6,713 nt of DNA from Halobacteriales archaeon QS_9_67_15. GTDB lineage: Archaea; Halobacteriota; Halobacteria; Halobacteriales; Haloarculaceae. Position numbers and translations under genes: made by a program. Below the pieces are notes generated by a model. That model made no database searches. It had not been told where the DNA came from and saw nothing but the letters and a program-made list of their open reading frames with translations. Within the stretch, counting starts at the first letter, position 1; every line of letters begins with the position of its first letter. This document shows positions 5,124 to 6,713 of the stretch, in pieces. The DNA lies in contig PXSD01000093.1 of assembly GCA_003023165.1 (NCBI GenBank), positions 1 through 6,713 on the forward strand. The letters are read 5' to 3'.

Positions 5124-6227
5124 TCAAAACAGGCGGCGTGAAAAAGAACCAAGCAGACGGACAGTACAGAGACAATCAGTAGTTGCCTGTCGTGACGATC
5201 GGAGGTGCGTCGTGGGGGCCGTACGGCGCATCGTCGAGGTATTCTCCGGCCCCACGGTGATGGCGGAGGCCGCTTCGTCGGCGTCGGCGATACCGGAGTT
5301 CATCCCTCGGGCACCGAACGGGGCAAGCAGGTGTGCGGCCTCACCGGCCAGCAGCACACGCCGGTGTGTATCGACGAAGGTGTCGGCCATGACCTGCAGG
5401 AACTTGTAGCTGGAGACCCAGGTGACGTTGTCGGCGTACTGCTCGCCCATGATCTCCGCCGTGAACTCCCGCATCTTCTCGTCGGAGACCAATTCGTCGG
5501 GGTCGTCCCCCTCGGTGCACTGGATGTCAAGCCGCCAGCCGCCGGTAAACGGAACGACCATGACATTGCGCCCGCCGGCTCTCGGGTCGTCGTAGTGGAA
5601 CAGGCGTTCGAGCGGCCACTGCTCGTCTTCGTCGTCGATCTCTTCGATGTCGGCGATAATGAAGGAGTTTTTGGACTGGTCACCCTCGAACTCGGCACCG
5701 ATTTCGTCACGAACCGTCGAACCACCGCCGTCCGCGCCAACGAGATACGGTGTCTCCCACTCACGGCCGCCTGCTGTCTCCACGGTGACGCCGTCCGGGC
5801 TGGTTTCGACTGTTTCCACGGCACTGTCCCAGTGGATCTCGACCCCAACTTCGTCCAGCGCTTCGTGCATGTAGTCCTCTGTCCGAGCCTGCGGAATGCT
5901 GGTGAAGTGGGGGAATTTTCCGGAGCCACCGGGGTTGTCGTAGGTCCGACTGAACACTTCCTTGCCCCGCCAGCAGGTCCGCCGGGTCGGCCAGACCAGT
6001 CCTTCCTCGACGAGGTCTTCGCCAAGTCCCGGGTGGGCGCGTTCGAGCGTATGAAGCGTCGTACCGTGAACGTAGATCGCCCGGCTGCCCGACCGGTCAC
6101 GGTCCGCCGACTCGGCTTCCAGAATCGTCGCCGGAACACCGCGGGCGTTCAGCGCAAGCGCCGTGGTCATCCCGACCGGACCCGCACCCGCAATCAGCAC
6201 TGGCCGTTCCGCATCAGTGGTACTCAT
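5124..6227 (-). CDS. Group-A FAD monooxygenase with a disrupted C-terminus
   Basis: A flavoprotein of the aromatic hydroxylase (PheA/TfdB, UbiH-like) family, expected to use FAD, NAD(P)H and oxygen to hydroxylate an aromatic or related substrate, unknown here. Present in order: the dinucleotide fold GAGPVG (14-19) with E37 or E39 ending the strand, the DG motif GADGGGSTVRDEIG (D166), FHYDDPRAGGRNVMVVPF, and the GD-type motif GEAAHLLAPFGARGMNSG (295-312), in which Glu replaces the usual Asp. After about residue 324 the frame changes character: the last 43 residues are Arg/Thr/Ser-rich and match no family pattern, and a plausible native tail is found in another frame (5176-5247). The start is ATG 6227 just before MSTTDAERPVLIAG; upstream TTG codons are unlikely. 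No SD site is visible. It is probably an inactive or impaired gene, though the frame is open for 367 residues. Confidence 0.75.
   Translation of the reverse strand: MSTTDAERPVLIAGAGPVGMTTALALNARGVPATILEAESADRDRSGSRAIYVHGTTLHTLERAHPGLGEDLVEEGLVWPTRRTCWRGKEVFSRTYDNPGGSGKFPHFTSIPQARTEDYMHEALDEVGVEIHWDSAVETVETSPDGVTVETAGGREWETPYLVGADGGGSTVRDEIGAEFEGDQSKNSFIIADIEEIDDEDEQWPLERLFHYDDPRAGGRNVMVVPFTGGWRLDIQCTEGDDPDELVSDEKMREFTAEIMGEQYADNVTWVSSYKFLQVMADTFVDTHRRVLLAGEAAHLLAPFGARGMNSGIADADEAASAITVGPENTSTMRRTAPTTHLRSSRQATTDCLCTVRLLGSFSRRLF
5126..5148 (-). terminator. T-rich terminator of the FAD monooxygenase gene
   Basis: On the - strand TTCTTTTT (about 5148-5141) and then TTTT (5129-5126) lie 28-50 nt after the relic stop at 5176. 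Archaeal termination usually needs only such T-runs. The present shifted frame reads through both runs, which suggests that the original stop was at 5176. Confidence 0.4.
5176..5247 (-). pseudogene. Out-of-frame relic of the FAD monooxygenase C-terminus
   Basis: Read in the frame shifted relative to the main ORF, this stretch encodes 23 residues beginning GEYLDDAPYG and ending PPIVTTGNY, followed by TGA at 5178-5176. The acidic, Pro/Gly/Tyr-rich composition and clean stop look like a genuine haloarchaeal C-terminus, while the overlapping main frame gives Arg/Ser/Thr-rich sequence. It therefore looks like the original end of the enzyme, joined after a frame-shifting deletion near 5247-5258. 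The match to family members is from memory and needs an alignment. Confidence 0.5.
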
Positions 6228-6255
6228 GGCATCTACTCTGTCATTATGACACAAC

Positions 6256-6265
6256 CATCATAGTC
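6256..6265 (-). promoter_or_regulatory. GACTATGATG decamer upstream of the FAD monooxygenase gene
   Basis: Read on the - strand, GACTATGATG begins 38 nt before ATG 6227. It is part of an inverted repeat, TATGA-N8-TCATA, covering about 6246-6263. The same decamer occurs in opposite orientation at 6684-6693, just before the neighbouring gene. It could be an operator, or part of the promoter itself, since the CTATGAT stretch is AT-rich. No clean TATA box is seen at the leaderless distance for this gene. Confidence 0.3.
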
Positions 6266-6359
6266 ATTCCGGTTGCACATCGAGAACGGCTGTGTTAGCC
6301 CGAATACACTCAAATATTGATGTACCCCCGCCTGGGCGGACACGCCGGCAACGATGCCG

Positions 6360-6680
6360 TTACAGGCCCAGTTGCGTTTCAACCCAGTGGTCCCGCGCGG
6401 CGAACACCATCTCCTCTTCGTCGTCGAACACTGTTGTCTCGGCGACGAACTCGTCCCACATGCCGTCAGGCACCAGTTTGAGTTCGGCCGCGGAACTGGC
6501 ATCCGACGGACTGGCGGCGACCATCTCGTCGAACGTTTCGAAATCAGTGAACTCGTCCACGAACACGTCATCGAAGATGTCCGCGACGGGGATCTCTTGG
6601 TGTCTGGCAAAAACGTCGCGTGGGTCCGGGAGGTCATCCGCGTCGGCAGCCGCCTCTGCCAGTTCGCTTCGGCGAGCCAT
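6360..6680 (-). CDS. Small acidic protein of unknown function with an internal repeat
   Basis: I do not recognise this 106-residue protein. It has 30 Asp/Glu and only 6 Lys/Arg, no hydrophobic membrane span, no cysteine and no signal peptide, so a soluble cytoplasmic protein is likely. The pattern T-x-F-x4-E-M-V-x-A occurs twice, at residues 45-56 and 83-94, exactly 38 residues apart and each preceded by DEF, suggesting a duplicated helical unit. The N-terminal part (MARRSELAEAAADADD) looks helical. ATG 6680 is preferred over the upstream in-frame codon at 6704 because a TATA-like GTTTAC lies 27 nt before it. It is upstream of and co-directional with the FAD monooxygenase gene (132-nt gap). 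Good GC3 and acidic composition support real coding. It could be a regulator, an antitoxin-like partner or a structural protein; none is shown. Confidence 0.68.
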   Translation of the reverse strand: MARRSELAEAAADADDLPDPRDVFARHQEIPVADIFDDVFVDEFTDFETFDEMVAASPSDASSAAELKLVPDGMWDEFVAETTVFDDEEEMVFAARDHWVETQLGL

Positions 6681-6683
6681 ACG

Positions 6684-6693
6684 GACTATGATG
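6684..6693 (+). promoter_or_regulatory. GACTATGATG decamer upstream of the small acidic gene
   Basis: This is an exact inverted copy of the decamer at 6256-6265. It occupies bases 4-13 before ATG 6680. If the transcript is leaderless, a protein bound here would cover the transcription start. The shared site would fit joint regulation of the two - strand genes, but two copies of a 10-mer are limited evidence. Confidence 0.25.
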
Positions 6694-6704
6694 ACTGTTC
6701 CCAC

Positions 6705-6710
6705 GTAAAC
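6705..6710 (-). promoter_or_regulatory. TATA-like box of the small acidic gene
   Basis: Read on the - strand, GTTTAC is centred about 27 nt before ATG 6680, with no SD site in between. The spacing matches a leaderless start and equals that seen for hisC and the CopD-like gene. Confidence 0.4.
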
Positions 6711-6713
6711 GTT

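Noticed and set aside
5205..6263. A 352-codon open frame on the + strand opposite the FAD monooxygenase
   Set aside because: It mirrors the codon pattern of the monooxygenase on the other strand, has no recognisable domain, and the - strand frame carries the FAD motifs.
6328..6339. Short inverted repeat CCGCC-TG-GGCGG downstream of the small acidic gene as a terminator
   Set aside because: The loop is too tight for a good hairpin and only a weak AT-rich stretch follows on the - strand; it is compatible with chance in GC-rich DNA.

Overview
The window looks like a haloarchaeal chromosome. Base composition is GC-rich with strong G/C preference at third codon positions. The proteins are rich in Asp and Glu. 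Several genes have a TATA-like box about 27-28 nt before the ATG and no Shine-Dalgarno (SD) site, as in leaderless archaeal transcripts. The run hisC, AK6-type kinase, CDP-alcohol phosphatidyltransferase fits haloarchaeal gene order as I remember it.

Layout. Bases 1-430 hold no convincing complete gene, but carry three tandem hairpins (10-81) and an 89-bp imperfect palindrome (181-269). A GMC-family flavoprotein dehydrogenase with a Cys motif like a [3Fe-4S] site follows on the + strand (431-2050). Its stop codon abuts a second long palindrome (2051-2130) that looks like a small inserted element: 15-bp perfect terminal inverted repeats flanked by TGA on both sides. A small four-helix CopD-like membrane protein lies on the - strand (2153-2608) and is divergent from a three-gene + strand operon: hisC (2739-3821), an AK6/Fap7-type adenylate kinase (3859-4377) and a CDP-alcohol phosphatidyltransferase (4391-4900) that seems to lack its last membrane helices. 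After a less GC-rich spacer, the right third is on the - strand. It holds a group-A FAD monooxygenase whose C-terminus appears damaged (5124-6227, with a relic of the expected tail in another frame at 5176-5247) and a small, very acidic protein with an internal repeat (6360-6680).

How the genes work together. The hisC operon is housekeeping (histidine synthesis, nucleotide or ribosome-linked kinase, membrane lipid headgroup). The two flavoenzymes are probably accessory catabolic or redox genes; neither has an electron-transfer partner in view. I see no defence system, CRISPR array, tRNA or rRNA, and no convincing new multi-gene system. The most interesting signals are the two palindromes flanking the GMC gene and the two apparent C-terminal deletions in neighbouring genes, of which the second shifts the frame.
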